Shown: piece after piece, positions 31,058 to 41,388 of the stretch
Numbering within the stretch: the stretch's first letter is position 1
Layout of the letters: the number at the start of each line of letters is the position of its first letter
Assembly (NCBI RefSeq): GCF_000279535.1
Contig: NZ_ALCH01000002.1
Span: 1 to 64,000, forward strand
Length of the DNA stretch: 64,000 nucleotides
From: Streptococcus infantis SPAR10
Lineage (GTDB): Bacteria; Bacillota; Bacilli; Lactobacillales; Streptococcaceae
Direction of reading: 5' to 3'
The notes under the pieces: model-generated
Databases searched by the model: none
What the model was told of the DNA's origin: nothing
What the model saw: only the letters and a program-made list of their open reading frames with translations
Position numbers and translations under genes: made by a program

Positions 31058-32334
31058 CTAGAGTTACTTTTCAAGAGAAATATTATCCTGCTGTAAAGGA
31101 AACTCTTTATCAAGCAAAATTAGAAAATGGATTGACAGTTTCTTTGCTTCCTAAAAATGATTTTAACGAAGTTTATGGTGTAGTAACTGTCTATGTTGGT
31201 TCAGTTGACACTGAGTTTACAGCTAGAGATAGAAAAAAGAAAACATATCCTAAGGGAATCGCTCATTTTTTAGAACATAAACTTTTTGAAAGAGAAAATT
31301 CTGAAGATATCATGGCTGCATTTACCAAATTAGGTGCAGATAGTAACGCCTTTACAAGCTTTACAAATACAAGTTATCTTTTTTCAACCTCTGAGAATGT
31401 CGCTGAGTGTTTGGACTTGCTTGACGAGCTTGTTACTAGCTTTAACATTACTGAAGAATCTGTTGAACGAGAAAAGGATATTATTCAACAAGAACGCGAA
31501 ATGTATCAGGATGATCCTGATTCTTGCTTGTTCTTTAAAACACTGGCAAATCTATATCCGGAAACTCCACTAGCTTCAGATATTGTTGGGACTGAAGATT
31601 CGATAGAAGATATTAGTTTAGAGAATCTACGGGACAATTTTGATGAATTTTACACTCCTGTCAATAGCCAAATTTTCCTCGTTGGAAATTTTGATTTAGA
31701 GTTGATGCAGAATTATTTTTCGCAAAAGGATGTTGGAGGTTGTATAGTTCAAAATCCAAAAGAACCAATCGCTTTAAACCCTGTAAAGAAGGTTGAGAGC
31801 ATTCGTATGGATGTTGCATCACCTAAATTAGCAATAGGAGTCCGAACGAATTCTGATATGGGTCATCAGGATTGCTATCGATATAGCGTTCTATTAAGAG
31901 CGTTATTTACGATGATGTTTGGTTGGACCTCTAAAAGATTTCAGAGTTTGTATGAAACTGGGAAATTAGATTCTTCATTATCTTTAGAAGTTGAGATCAA
32001 TCGACGTTTTAACTTTTTGATGCTGACAATGGACACTAAGGAGCCTGTGTCAATTTCGCATCAATTCCGAAAGGCGATTCAGAACTTTGTTACTGATGCA
32101 GATATTTCGGAAGAACATCTTGATTTAATCAAAAGTGAAATTTATGGAGAATTTATCCATAGTATGAACTCTTTAGAATTTATTGCGACCCAATATCAGT
32201 CACATTCTGACGAAACAACCCTGTTTGATTTACCAAAGATTATACAGGAAATGACCTTGGATGATGTTCTTGAGGTAGGACATCATTTTATCGATAATAG
32301 TGAAATAGTTGAATTTACAATTTTTCCACTATAG
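31054..32334 (+). CDS. M16 family zinc metallopeptidase YmfH/YfmH
   Basis: Catalytic member of the pair. The inverted zinc motif HFLEH (KGIAHFLEHKLFE) is near residues 71-75, with the downstream Glu in EREMYQDDP. 426 residues. It follows the inactive partner with overlapping ATGA and precedes rodZ and pgsA, the conserved ymfF-ymfH-rodZ-pgsA order of Firmicutes. Confidence 0.88.
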   Translation: MTRVTFQEKYYPAVKETLYQAKLENGLTVSLLPKNDFNEVYGVVTVYVGSVDTEFTARDRKKKTYPKGIAHFLEHKLFERENSEDIMAAFTKLGADSNAFTSFTNTSYLFSTSENVAECLDLLDELVTSFNITEESVEREKDIIQQEREMYQDDPDSCLFFKTLANLYPETPLASDIVGTEDSIEDISLENLRDNFDEFYTPVNSQIFLVGNFDLELMQNYFSQKDVGGCIVQNPKEPIALNPVKKVESIRMDVASPKLAIGVRTNSDMGHQDCYRYSVLLRALFTMMFGWTSKRFQSLYETGKLDSSLSLEVEINRRFNFLMLTMDTKEPVSISHQFRKAIQNFVTDADISEEHLDLIKSEIYGEFIHSMNSLEFIATQYQSHSDETTLFDLPKIIQEMTLDDVLEVGHHFIDNSEIVEFTIFPL

Positions 32335-32399
32335 CTATCGAAATATAAAATAAACTAGAAAGAAGGCATGGTAAGTATGAGAAAAAAACAATTGGTGAA

Positions 32400-33203
32400 G
32401 TGTTACGTTTAGCAAGAATCAACCAAGGTTTGAGTTTAGAGGAATTGCAGCGCAAGACAGACATTCAACTGAATCTGCTTGAGGCTTTAGAATCAGATGA
32501 TTTCGACCAATTGCCAAGCCCTTTTTATACACGTTCTTTTTTGAGGAAGTATGCTTGGGCAGTTGAATTGGATGAAAATCTTGTTTTAGATGCTTATGAT
32601 TCAGGGAGTATGATTACCTATGAGGAAGTTGATGTTGATGAGATAGAACTATCAGGTCGTAGACGTTCTAATCGCAAGAAACGTTCCTTGCTCCCTCTGT
32701 TTTACTTTATTCTCTTCTCCTTATCTATTATAATTTTTGTTTCTTATTATGTTTGGAATTACATTCAAACACAACGGACAGCAACAACTTCAGCCAACTA
32801 TAATGTTGTGACTACGACAACAAGTGCAACAAGTAGTGAAACAACAACTAGCAATCAAACCACTAGCCCATCAAGTTCGAGCGACGCATCAACTGTGACG
32901 GTTTCTGGTCAGGGAGATGTTATATCGGTAGAATATAAAACTGCTAAAGATACTGCCGAACTTCAACTATCTGTGACGGATGCAACAAGCTGGATTAGTG
33001 TTTCAGATACTGAATTGGCTGGAGGAACAACTCTTGAGCCTAATAATAAGATGGCCAAAACAACAGTTTCTAAAGGCTCTCCAGTAACTATCACATTAGG
33101 CGTTGTCAAAGGCGTGAAAATCAAAATCGATAATCAGGAAATTGATACTTCGAAATTAACTGGTCAAACTGGCTGGATTACATTGAAATTAAGTTCAAAT
33201 TAA
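32400..33203 (+). CDS. rodZ: RodZ-like helix-turn-helix membrane protein, start frameshifted
   Basis: Cell-shape protein that links the elongation machinery. An N-terminal Cro/CI-type HTH domain (LRLARINQGLSLEELQRKT) is followed by a membrane segment near residues 100-120 (LLPLFYFILFSLSIIIFVSYY). A Ser/Thr-rich linker and a C-terminal DUF4115 domain complete it. The natural ATG is at 32377 (MRKK), but the A7 run at 32382-32388 is one base short and reads into a stop at 32410. With A8 the frame reads MRKKTIGEVLRLAR and gives 275 residues. As written, only a GTG at 32400 opens this frame. Confidence 0.88.
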   Translation: MLRLARINQGLSLEELQRKTDIQLNLLEALESDDFDQLPSPFYTRSFLRKYAWAVELDENLVLDAYDSGSMITYEEVDVDEIELSGRRRSNRKKRSLLPLFYFILFSLSIIIFVSYYVWNYIQTQRTATTSANYNVVTTTTSATSSETTTSNQTTSPSSSSDASTVTVSGQGDVISVEYKTAKDTAELQLSVTDATSWISVSDTELAGGTTLEPNNKMAKTTVSKGSPVTITLGVVKGVKIKIDNQEIDTSKLTGQTGWITLKLSSN

Positions 33204-33214
33204 GGAAGGATAAC

Positions 33215-33754
33215 ATGAAAAAAGAGAATATTCCTAACATACTTACGCTTGGTAGAATTTTATTTATTCCGATTTTTGTTCTCCTTCTATCATTTGGACA
33301 GTCTCCTGTGTTACATAAAATAGCAGCAATTATTTTTGCCATTGCCAGTATCACAGATTATCTGGATGGCTATTTAGCTAGAAAATGGCAAGTAGTTAGC
33401 AATTTTGGGAAATTTGCGGATCCGATGGCTGATAAGTTGTTGGTTATGTCGGCCTTTATCATGCTAGTAGGTCTAAATATGGCTCCTGCTTGGGTAGTAG
33501 CTGTAATCATTTGCCGAGAACTTGCAGTTACTGGGTTGCGACTACTCTTAGTTGAAACTGGTGGAACTGTTTTAGCTGCAGCAATGCCAGGAAAAATCAA
33601 AACATTTAGCCAGATGTTTGCGATTATCTTCTTGTTATTTCATTGGAATTTACTTGGTCAGATAACTCTTTATATCGCTTTGTTCTTTACAGTTTATTCT
33701 GGTTATGATTACTTCAAGGGAAGCGCGTATTTGTTTAAAGGAACCTTTCGCTAG
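33215..33754 (+). CDS. pgsA: CDP-diacylglycerol-glycerol-3-phosphate 3-phosphatidyltransferase
   Basis: Membrane enzyme making phosphatidylglycerol phosphate. The CDP-alcohol phosphotransferase motif is complete (DGYLARKWQVVSNFGKFADP, then MADK, near residues 49-72). Several hydrophobic helices span the 179 residues. It follows rodZ by 11 bp and precedes ecfA1 by 2 bp. Confidence 0.96.
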   Translation: MKKENIPNILTLGRILFIPIFVLLLSFGQSPVLHKIAAIIFAIASITDYLDGYLARKWQVVSNFGKFADPMADKLLVMSAFIMLVGLNMAPAWVVAVIICRELAVTGLRLLLVETGGTVLAAAMPGKIKTFSQMFAIIFLLFHWNLLGQITLYIALFFTVYSGYDYFKGSAYLFKGTFR

Positions 33755-33756
33755 AT

Positions 33757-34584
33757 ATGGAATCTATTATTGAAATTAAGAATCTGTCATTTCGATACCA
33801 GGCAGATCAAGAACACTATGATGTTCATAACATTTCGTTTCACGTGAAACGTGGAGAATGGTTGTCTATCGTTGGTCATAATGGTAGTGGAAAATCAACA
33901 ACTGTTCGCTTGATTGACGGTTTGCTAGAAGCGGAATCTGGAGAAATTTGGATAGACGGTGATTGCCTAACTCCGGAAAACGTCTGGAAAAAAAGACGTA
34001 AGATTGGTATGGTATTTCAAAATCCTGATAACCAATTCGTGGGGGCAACCGTAGAAGATGACGTTGCTTTTGGACTAGAAAACCAAGGGATTCCACTTGA
34101 AGAGATGAAGAAGCGAGTTTCTGAAGCTCTGTCATTAGTTGGGATGGCTGAATTTTCTAAAAAGGAACCAGCTCGCTTGTCAGGTGGCCAAAAACAGAGA
34201 GTGGCTATCGCAGGCGTTGTCGCCTTGCGACCAGACATTTTAATTTTGGATGAGGCTACAAGCATGTTGGATCCAGAGGGGCGTCTAGAGTTGATTAAGA
34301 TTGTCCAAAAGATTCGCCAAGATCACCAAATGACAGTGATCTCTATTACGCATGACTTAGATGAGGTGGCCATGAGTGACCGTATTTTGGTGATGAAAAA
34401 AGGAGAAATCGAATCAACTAGTACTCCTAGAGAACTATTTTCTAGGTCAGATTTAGATCAAATTGGTTTAGATCAACCCTTTGTCAACCAATTAAAAGAA
34501 TCTCTACGTACTAGTGGCTTGAAATTACCAGAGCACTACCTGACCGAAGGGGAGCTCGAGGAGGCTTTATGGGAATTATTCTAG
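33757..34584 (+). CDS. ecfA1: ECF transporter ATPase EcfA1
   Basis: ATPase of the shared energising module for vitamin and metal S-components. Walker [10 protein letters not shown] (near 41-49), Q-loop FQNPDNQF, signature LSGGQKQR and Walker [14 protein letters not shown] are visible. Length 275. It overlaps ecfA2 by 16 bp. A perfect parS-like palindrome is embedded near its start at 33836-33851. Confidence 0.96.
   Translation: MESIIEIKNLSFRYQADQEHYDVHNISFHVKRGEWLSIVGHNGSGKSTTVRLIDGLLEAESGEIWIDGDCLTPENVWKKRRKIGMVFQNPDNQFVGATVEDDVAFGLENQGIPLEEMKKRVSEALSLVGMAEFSKKEPARLSGGQKQRVAIAGVVALRPDILILDEATSMLDPEGRLELIKIVQKIRQDHQMTVISITHDLDEVAMSDRILVMKKGEIESTSTPRELFSRSDLDQIGLDQPFVNQLKESLRTSGLKLPEHYLTEGELEEALWELF
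33836..33851. promoter_or_regulatory. parS site inside ecfA1
   Basis: CGTTTCACGTGAAACG is a perfect 16-bp palindrome with the 14-bp parS core identical to the one at 23551-23564. It encodes FHVKR in the protein, so coding and ParB-binding constraints overlap. It lies about 19 kb right of oriC. Confidence 0.85.
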
Positions 34585-35408
34585 ACAATGTGAGTTATAC
34601 GTATCAGGAAGGAACACCCTTTGCCTCATCTGCCTTGTCCGACGTTAATTTGTCAATAGAGGATGGATCTTATACAGCAATTATTGGGCATACAGGAAGC
34701 GGGAAATCTACAATTCTTCAACTTTTGAATGGTTTGTTGGTTCCCACAAAGGGAAGTGTTCGTGTCTTTGATACATTAATTACATCAACATCCGTCAATA
34801 AGCAAATTCGTCAAATTCGCAAACAAGTGGGCTTAGTCTTTCAGTTTGCAGAAAATCAAATCTTTGAGGAGACTGTCTTAAAAGATGTGGCTTTTGGACC
34901 TCAAAATTTTGGAGTCTCTGTAGAAGAGGCAGAAGCTATTGCGCGTGAAAAACTAGCTTTAGTAGGAATTGATGAGTCACTCTTTGGACGTAGTCCCTTT
35001 GAGCTTTCAGGCGGACAAATGAGAAGGGTTGCGATTGCTGGTATTTTGGCGATGGAGCCTAGCATCTTGGTCTTAGATGAACCAACCGCTGGTTTAGATC
35101 CAATTGGTCGAAAAGAGTTAATGAACTTGTTTAAAAAGCTTCATCAGGATGGTATTACGATTGTTTTAGTAACCCATCTGATGGACGACGTTGCTGAATT
35201 TGCTGACCAAGTTTATGTGATGGAAAAAGGAAAGTTGGTCAAGAGTGGGAAGCCAAGTCTTGTTTTTCAACATGTTGAATTCATGGAAAAAATCCAATTA
35301 GGTGTTCCAAAAATCACAAGATTTGCTCAAAGGCTAGCTGAACGAGGAGTTTCTTTTAAACAATTGCCGATAACGATAGAGGAGTTTAAGGAGTTCATCA
35401 ATGGATAA
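34569..35408 (+). CDS. ecfA2: ECF transporter ATPase EcfA2
   Basis: Second ATPase of the ECF module. Walker [11 protein letters not shown]-loop FQFAENQIF, signature LSGGQMRR and Walker [14 protein letters not shown] are visible. 279 residues. It overlaps ecfA1 by 16 bp and ecfT by 8 bp, so the three subunits are translationally coupled. Confidence 0.96.
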   Translation: MGIILDNVSYTYQEGTPFASSALSDVNLSIEDGSYTAIIGHTGSGKSTILQLLNGLLVPTKGSVRVFDTLITSTSVNKQIRQIRKQVGLVFQFAENQIFEETVLKDVAFGPQNFGVSVEEAEAIAREKLALVGIDESLFGRSPFELSGGQMRRVAIAGILAMEPSILVLDEPTAGLDPIGRKELMNLFKKLHQDGITIVLVTHLMDDVAEFADQVYVMEKGKLVKSGKPSLVFQHVEFMEKIQLGVPKITRFAQRLAERGVSFKQLPITIEEFKEFING

Positions 35409-36195
35409 CATGATTTTAGGTCGTTACATACCAGGAAATTCGATTGTTCATCGTTTGGATCCTCGTAGTAAGTTAGTAGCGATGATTTTATTAATTTTGA
35501 TTGTTTTTTGGGCCAATAATCCAATAACAAATTTGATCCTTTTCGTTGCAACTGGCATTTTTGTAGCTTTATCAGGAGTTCCCTTATCTTTTTTCATAAA
35601 AGGTTTGCGGTCTATGTTTTTTCTGATCGCCTTTACAACACTTTTTCAACTTTTCTTTATTTCTGGTGGTCAAGTCCTATTCGAGATGGGGTTTATAAAA
35701 ATCACGAGTCATGGTATTGAGCAGGCTGGAATCATTTTTTGCCGCTTTGTGTTGATTATCTTTTTCTCAACCTTGCTTACTTTGACAACCATGCCATTGA
35801 GCTTGGCAACAGCGGTTGAATCCTTGCTTGGACCCTTGAAAAGATTTAAGGTTCCTGTTCATGAAATCGGGCTTATGTTGTCTATGAGTTTACGTTTTGT
35901 ACCAACCTTAATGGATGATACGATTCGCATTATGAACGCTCAAAAGGCGCGTGGTGTAGATTTTGGAGAAGGAAATGTAATCCAAAAAGTTAAGGCTATG
36001 ATACCTATTTTGATTCCTTTATTCGCTACAAGTTTGAAACGAGCAGATTCTCTTGCTACAGCTATGGAAGCTAGAGGGTATCAAGGTGGGAATGGACGTA
36101 GTCAATATCGACAGTTGAAATGGATGAATAAAGATAGTGTAGCTCTATTACTTATTTGTGTCTTGGGTGGTATTCTATTTTTGTTGAAATCCTAA
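35401..36195 (+). CDS. ecfT: ECF transporter transmembrane subunit EcfT
   Basis: Scaffold membrane protein of the ECF module. It has N-terminal hydrophobic helices and the two coupling-helix motifs with Ala-Arg-Gly signatures, [10 protein letters not shown] (near 180-189) and [10 protein letters not shown] (near 221-230). 264 residues. No substrate-specific S-component is adjacent, as expected for the shared type. Confidence 0.95.
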   Translation: MDNMILGRYIPGNSIVHRLDPRSKLVAMILLILIVFWANNPITNLILFVATGIFVALSGVPLSFFIKGLRSMFFLIAFTTLFQLFFISGGQVLFEMGFIKITSHGIEQAGIIFCRFVLIIFFSTLLTLTTMPLSLATAVESLLGPLKRFKVPVHEIGLMLSMSLRFVPTLMDDTIRIMNAQKARGVDFGEGNVIQKVKAMIPILIPLFATSLKRADSLATAMEARGYQGGNGRSQYRQLKWMNKDSVALLLICVLGGILFLLKS

Positions 36196-36226
36196 AGTGA
36201 AATATAGAATGAGATAGGGTAGAGGT

Positions 36227-37048
36227 ATGAACCGTTTTAAAAAATCAAAATATATCATTGTTCTATTTGTCGTTATACTAGTAGTTTCTGTTTTTTTAGT
36301 GACGACACAATCAAGTACAGTTGTGACAAAAGCTGGAGATGGCATTTCTCTGATAGATAGAATTGTACAGAAACCATTTCAATGGTTAGAATCTACAAAG
36401 TCAGATTTAGGAAATTTGACGAGAGCTTATAATGAGAATGAGACTCTTAAAAAAGAACTCTATCAAATGGAAAAAGAAACAAATGAAGCAGACAGTCTGA
36501 AGGAAGAAAATGAGCAATTACGTCAATTGTTAGACATGAAGTCAAAATTAAACGCGACCAAACTAATTGCTGCAGATGTCATCATTAGAACTCCTGCAGC
36601 TTGGAAACAAGAACTAACAATTAATGTTGGTTCGCAACAAGGTGTAACAACTAGTATGCTCGTTGTTTCTGGTGGAGGGTTGGTTGGAAGCGTTGAAAAA
36701 GTAGAGGATAGCTCAACCATAGTCAATTTATTAACAAATGCTGAGAATACAGAGAAGATTTCTGTTAAAATCCAGCATGGTTCTAGTAGCATTTATGGTA
36801 TCATCATTGGTTATGATAAGGAAAAGGATCTTCTAAAAATTAGTCAATTAAATAGCAATAGCGACATTAGTCAGGGAGACAAAGTGGTAACTGGAGGTTT
36901 GGGAAATTTTAATGCTACAGATATCCCTGTAGGAGAAGTCGTATCAGTGACACATAGTACGGACTATCTAACAAGAGAAGTCATGGTTAAATTGCATGCG
37001 GATCCAATGAACCTTAAGGTTGTAGAGTTAGTGGGGAATCCATCATGA
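36227..37048 (+). CDS. mreC: Rod shape-determining protein MreC
   Basis: Bitopic elongation protein organising peripheral wall synthesis. It has a membrane segment near residues 11-28 and a coiled coil near 65-105 (NENETLKKELYQMEKETNEADSL region). A C-terminal beta-domain contains the VTTSMLVVSGGGLVG segment. 273 residues. It overlaps mreD by 4 bp. Confidence 0.94.
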   Translation: MNRFKKSKYIIVLFVVILVVSVFLVTTQSSTVVTKAGDGISLIDRIVQKPFQWLESTKSDLGNLTRAYNENETLKKELYQMEKETNEADSLKEENEQLRQLLDMKSKLNATKLIAADVIIRTPAAWKQELTINVGSQQGVTTSMLVVSGGGLVGSVEKVEDSSTIVNLLTNAENTEKISVKIQHGSSSIYGIIIGYDKEKDLLKISQLNSNSDISQGDKVVTGGLGNFNATDIPVGEVVSVTHSTDYLTREVMVKLHADPMNLKVVELVGNPS

Positions 37049-37539
37049 GACTTTTTAAGCAGATAGGAATGTTTGTACTATTGCCCTTGATTATCTTGAT
37101 TGATAGCCATTTAGGGCAGTTTGTAAATAGTTTTTTCCCACATATACAAATTGTTAGCCACTTTATTTTTATCTTCTTATTATTTGAAACGATAGAAGTA
37201 TCTGAGTATCTGTTTTTAGCTTATTGCCTAGTTGTAGGACTTGTATACGATATTTATTTCTTCCATTTGATTGGAATAGCTAGTCTACTATTTGTAATTA
37301 TTGGAGCAATAGTGTATAAAAGCAACTCAGTTATTTTGTCAAATAGATGGACTCGAGTACTTGCCGTTTTAATGATGACTTTTACATTTGAGTTTGGCAG
37401 TTTTATGTTGGCAGAGGCGGTTGGACTAACAGCCGAGAATCTACCTGTTTTTATAGTTTATAGTCTGGGTCCTACTATGATATTGAATTTTATATGGATG
37501 TTAGTTTTCCAATATATTTTTGAAAAAATATATCTATGA
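37045..37539 (+). CDS. mreD: Rod shape-determining protein MreD
   Basis: Polytopic 164-residue membrane protein with about five hydrophobic helices and few charges. It is coupled to mreC and followed by pcsB, the order known in pneumococci. Identification rests on context plus the hydrophobic profile, since MreD sequences are poorly conserved. Confidence 0.9.
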   Translation: MRLFKQIGMFVLLPLIILIDSHLGQFVNSFFPHIQIVSHFIFIFLLFETIEVSEYLFLAYCLVVGLVYDIYFFHLIGIASLLFVIIGAIVYKSNSVILSNRWTRVLAVLMMTFTFEFGSFMLAEAVGLTAENLPVFIVYSLGPTMILNFIWMLVFQYIFEKIYL

Positions 37540-37553
37540 GAAAGAAACAAAAC

Positions 37554-37597
37554 TGTAATAAAGGCGTAATATTTATTAGGCCTTTTTTTGATATACT
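37554..37597 (+). promoter_or_regulatory. pcsB promoter with WalR/VicR-type repeat
   Basis: TGTAAT (37554-37559), 5 bases, CGTAAT (37565-37570): a direct repeat with one base off the WalR consensus, overlapping the -35 position of a -10 box TATACT (37592-37597). pcsB is a known VicR target in pneumococci. Confidence 0.7.
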
Positions 37598-37631
37598 AGT
37601 ATTGTCTTTTTAAAGAAGGAGTATTTACACT

Positions 37632-38840
37632 ATGAAGAAAAAAATTCTAGCATCACTCTTATTAAGTACAGTATTGGTTTCACAAGGAACTGTGCTTTCA
37701 AGTGTCCAAGCCAATACAACAAATGAAAAAATTGCTGCTCAAGATAGCAAAATTAGTGAATTGACAACACAACAAAAGGAAGCTCAAAAACAAGTTGATG
37801 AGATTCAAACTAAAGTAACAGCTATTCAAACAGAACAAGAAAAGTTGCAAGCTGAGAATGAAAAACTTCAAGAAGAGTCTAAAAAACTTGAAGGTGAAAT
37901 CATAGAGCTTTCAAAAAACATCGTAGCTCGTAATGAATCGCTTGAAAACCAAGCTCGAAGTGCACAAACTAACGGAACTGCTACAAGCTACATTAATACA
38001 ATTATTAACTCTAACTCAATTACAGAAGCTATTTCTCGTGTAGCAGCTATGAGTGAAATTGTCTCAGCAAACAATAAAATGTTGCAACAACAAAAAGAAG
38101 ATAAAAAAGCTATCTCTGAAAAACAAGTTGCAAACAATAATGCAATCAACACAGTTATTGCCAATCAACAAACACTTGCTGATGACGCTCAAGCCTTGAC
38201 AACAAAACAGGCAGAATTGAAAGCCGCTGAGTTGAATCTTGCAGCAGAAAAAGCTACCGCAGAAAGTGAAAAAGCTACTTTGTTAGAGCAAAAAGCAGCA
38301 GCTGAAGCAGAAGCTAAGGCAGCAGCAGAAGCAGAAGCAGCATACAAAGCGAAACAAACAAGTCAACAACAATCACTTGCAGCTTCGGCTAACACAACCT
38401 TTGCTGCACAAGTACAAGCAACTTCAAGTTCTTCATCATCAGATGATGAATCAAGCTACACACCTGCAGCAACTACTGTAAGTCAACGACCAACTTATAG
38501 TTCAAATGCTTCAAGTTACCCTGTAGGTCAATGTACATGGGGTGCTAAGACTTTGGCTCCATGGGCTGGTGATTATTGGGGTAATGGTGGTCAGTGGGCT
38601 ACTAGTGCAGCAGCAGCAGGTTTCCGTACAGGTTCTACACCACAAGTTGGAGCAATTGCTTCATGGGATGATGGAGGATACGGACACGTAGCAGTTGTTA
38701 CAGCAGTTGAATCATCAACTCGTATTCAAGTTTCTGAATGTAACTATGATGGTAGTGGAACTCAACCAATCGGAAATTATCGTGGATGGTTTAATCCGAC
38801 AGCATCAAGAGGTACTGTAAGATACATTTATCCAAACTAA
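37632..38840 (+). CDS. pcsB: Peptidoglycan hydrolase PcsB
   Basis: Secreted division hydrolase controlled by FtsEX. It has a signal peptide of about 27 residues (cleavage near VQA-N), a long coiled coil (about 35-245), and an Ala/Ser-rich linker. The CHAP domain (about 296-402) has catalytic Cys301 ([10 protein letters not shown]) and His352 (GYGHVAVV). 402 residues. The coding sequence has biased, highly expressed-type codon use. Confidence 0.96.
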   Translation: MKKKILASLLLSTVLVSQGTVLSSVQANTTNEKIAAQDSKISELTTQQKEAQKQVDEIQTKVTAIQTEQEKLQAENEKLQEESKKLEGEIIELSKNIVARNESLENQARSAQTNGTATSYINTIINSNSITEAISRVAAMSEIVSANNKMLQQQKEDKKAISEKQVANNNAINTVIANQQTLADDAQALTTKQAELKAAELNLAAEKATAESEKATLLEQKAAAEAEAKAAAEAEAAYKAKQTSQQQSLAASANTTFAAQVQATSSSSSSDDESSYTPAATTVSQRPTYSSNASSYPVGQCTWGAKTLAPWAGDYWGNGGQWATSAAAAGFRTGSTPQVGAIASWDDGGYGHVAVVTAVESSTRIQVSECNYDGSGTQPIGNYRGWFNPTASRGTVRYIYPN

Positions 38841-38862
38841 TATACTGATTATTACTAAAATT

Positions 38863-38890
38863 AGGGTGAGATTTTATTAATCTCACCCTT
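38863..38890 (+). terminator. Terminator after pcsB
   Basis: Arms AGGGTGAGATT and AATCTCACCCT, then TTTGT. The rest of the 206-bp gap to the next gene shows nothing else I can name. Confidence 0.85.
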
Positions 38891-39046
38891 TGTATAGTGC
38901 TGAAAAATAAATTTCATTATATAATTACTTGAACTTATTCTCTATTTTTATAATTTTTTAGTTAAAGTAAAATGAAACTTAGGGATTTAGTACGAGTGTA
39001 GCATGTTGATAAAAAAATGGTTTCTAAGGGAGTCGGTGTTGGAGTT

Positions 39047-40257
39047 ATGTTTACGTATAAAATAAATGTTGATGTCAAAGAGTGGGATTTGTTTTTAGAA
39101 AATCATCCTCAAGGAAATTTGTTGCAGAGTAGTGATTGGGCCAAGATTAAGGATACTTGGGGGAATGAGAGAGTTGGATTTTATAAAGAGAATCAATTGG
39201 TTGGAGTAGCGAACATCTTAATTCAGCCTCTTCCATTAGGATTTTCCATGTTCTATATTCCAAGAGGCCCAGTTATTAATTATGAAGATAAAGAACTTCT
39301 GAAATTTGTGATTTTAACATTGAAAAAAATTGCTAAAAAAAGCAATGCAATAATGGTTAAATTTGATCCAAGTTTATTTATCAGTAGAGGTCTTATTGGG
39401 CAAGAAACTGTCCAAAATTCTAGGACTTTAGAAATTATTGAAGAACTGAAAAAAATAAAGTTTATTGGACAGGCTTAACAAAGGATATGGCAGAAAATAT
39501 ACAACCACGTTTTCAAGCTAATATTCATAAAGAGAACTTCTCGTTGGATCAACTATCCAAGTCCACTAGACAGGCAATCCGAACTGCAAGGAATAAAGGA
39601 TTGGAAGTGAAATTCGGTGGAATTGATTTATTAGATGAATTTTCATTTTTAATGAAGAAAACAGAGTCTCGTAAGAATATCAGTTTACGAGGCAAAGATT
39701 ATTATCAAAAGTTACTGACTACTTATCCTAATCACTCTTTTATCACACTGAGCTACTTAGATTTACCTAATAGACTGAAAGAAGTTGAGCAGCAACTCGA
39801 AAAGAATCTTAAAATAGCGCAGAAATTTACTGATAAAACGAAAGAAGGCAAAATAAAAGAGAATCAGCAAGAGAGAAAACGATTAGAGGAAGAAATTTCT
39901 TTTCTTAAGAGCCATATTGATAGAGGGTACAGTGTCGTTCCATTGTCTGGAACTTTAACCATCGAATTTGGGAAAACTTCTGAAAACTTATATGCTGGAA
40001 TGAATGAGGAATTTAGACATTATCAACCTGCTATTCCTACATGGTTTGAGACAGCTCAACATTCATTTGAACGTGGGGCAGAGACTCATAATATGGGTGG
40101 AATTGAAAACAACTTAGAAGGCGGGTTATTTAATTTTAAATCTAAGTTTAATCCCACTATTGAGGAGTTTGCTGGTGAGTTTAACTATCCAACTAGTTCA
40201 TTATATTTCTTGTTTAATCTAGCTTATAAGATTCGTAAGAAACTTCGAAGTAGATAG
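39047..40257 (+). pseudogene. FemX/MurN-like aminoacyltransferase, frameshifted
   Basis: FemABX-family enzyme expected to add amino acids from aminoacyl-tRNA to the lipid II stem-peptide lysine. The first part (MFTYKINVDVKEWDLFLENH) ends at a stop at 39476. The second resumes in another frame with DMAENIQPRFQANIHKENF, followed by the family's coiled-coil insertion (near residues 255-300) and the C-terminal FKSKFNPTIEEFAGEFN. Adding one A to the A7 run at 39449-39455 joins them through ELKKNKVYWTGLTK, giving 403 residues, close to MurN length. It stands between pcsB and rpsB, which are adjacent in pneumococci, so it is an extra gene here. Confidence 0.85.
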
Positions 40258-40300
40258 CATAAACACCCCTACATTAAATTTTAAAAAATTAGCTATTAGA

Positions 40301-40332
40301 ACATCTCAGCAGTATATGTTGAGATGTTTTAA
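40301..40332 (+). terminator. Terminator after the MurN-like gene
   Basis: Arms AACATCTCA and TGAGATGTT around 11 nt, followed by TT and AT-rich sequence. Confidence 0.7.
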
Positions 40333-40382
40333 ATTTAGAGCTTTTAAATGGTAATTTAATAAGGAGAAAATAACAAAATCAC

Positions 40383-40527
40383 TTGAAATAAAGCTCCAAT
40401 TATGATAAAATAAAACTTGTCGTGTGAACGATAATACTCATTCTTGATGAATTGTGAAACTGTTGCCTTTTGGTTGTTTTGCAAGTTGAAATCAAGAAGA
40501 GGAAAAAACAAAAAAGGAGAAATACTC
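40383..40527 (+). promoter_or_regulatory. rpsB promoter and structured leader
   Basis: TTGAAA (40383-40388), 17 bp, TAAAAT (40406-40411). The leader of about 110 nt has two crossing complementarities: AACTTGT (40414-40420) with GCAAGTT (40481-40487), and TTCTTGAT (40441-40448) with ATCAAGAA (40491-40498). The pattern would make a pseudoknot or two alternative folds just before the AAAGGAG site. Autogenous control by S2 is possible but not shown. Confidence 0.55.
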
Positions 40528-41310
40528 ATGGCAGTAATTTCAATGAAACAACTTCTTGAGGCTGGTGTACACTTTGGTCACCAAACTCGTCGCTGGAACC
40601 CTAAGATGGCTAAGTACATCTTCACTGAGCGTAACGGAATCCACGTTATCGACTTGCAACAAACTGTAAAATACGCTGACCAAGCATACGACTTTATGCG
40701 TGATGCAGCAGCTAACGATGCAGTTGTATTGTTTGTTGGTACTAAGAAACAAGCTGCTGACGCTGTTAAAGAAGAAGCAGAACGTTCAGGTCAATACTAC
40801 ATCAACCACCGTTGGTTGGGTGGTACCCTTACTAACTGGGGAACAATCCAAAAACGTATCGCTCGTTTGAAAGAAATCAAACGCATGGAAGAAGAAGGAA
40901 TCTTCGACGTTCTTCCTAAGAAAGAAGTTGCACTTCTTAACAAACAACGCGCTCGTCTTGAAAAATTCTTGGGTGGTATCGAAGACATGCCTCGCATCCC
41001 AGATGTAATGTACGTAGTTGACCCACATAAAGAGCAAATCGCTGTTAAAGAAGCTAAAAAATTGGGTATCCCAGTTGTAGCGATGGTTGACACAAACACT
41101 GACCCAGATGATATCGATGTAATCATCCCAGCTAACGATGACGCTATCCGCGCAGTTAAGTTGATTACAGCTAAATTGGCAGACGCTATCATCGAAGGTC
41201 GCCAAGGTGAAGATGCTGTAGCAGCAGTTGAAGCAGAATTTGCAGCTTCAGAAGCTCAAGCAGACTCAATCGAAGAAATCGTTGAAGTTGTAGAAGGCGA
41301 CAACGCTTAA
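40528..41310 (+). CDS. rpsB: 30S ribosomal protein S2
   Basis: 260-residue ribosomal protein starting [27 protein letters not shown] in two overlapping family signatures. ATG at 40528 has AAAAGGAG upstream; earlier in-frame starts lie in the leader and are rejected. The C-terminal acidic tail is typical. Codon use is strongly biased as for highly expressed genes. It is followed by a hairpin and tsf. Confidence 0.96.
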   Translation: MAVISMKQLLEAGVHFGHQTRRWNPKMAKYIFTERNGIHVIDLQQTVKYADQAYDFMRDAAANDAVVLFVGTKKQAADAVKEEAERSGQYYINHRWLGGTLTNWGTIQKRIARLKEIKRMEEEGIFDVLPKKEVALLNKQRARLEKFLGGIEDMPRIPDVMYVVDPHKEQIAVKEAKKLGIPVVAMVDTNTDPDDIDVIIPANDDAIRAVKLITAKLADAIIEGRQGEDAVAAVEAEFAASEAQADSIEEIVEVVEGDNA

Positions 41311-41331
41311 TTCAAATAAGTAATCATTACC

Positions 41332-41368
41332 TAGGAGGGCGGGGCTTAGCCCGGCTCTCCTATTTTTT
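41332..41368 (+). terminator. Terminator-like hairpin between rpsB and tsf
   Basis: Outer arms AGGAG/CTCCT with an inner GC-rich stem (GGGCT/AGCCC), followed by ATTTTTT. Because tsf starts 21 bp later without another clear promoter, it is probably a partial terminator lowering tsf relative to rpsB. Confidence 0.75.
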
Positions 41369-41388
41369 AAAAATATAGGAGAATCAAA

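Noticed and set aside
40786..41205. Long minus-strand frames opposite rpsB and tsf
   Set aside because: They mirror the strong codon bias of highly expressed ribosomal genes and show no protein features.
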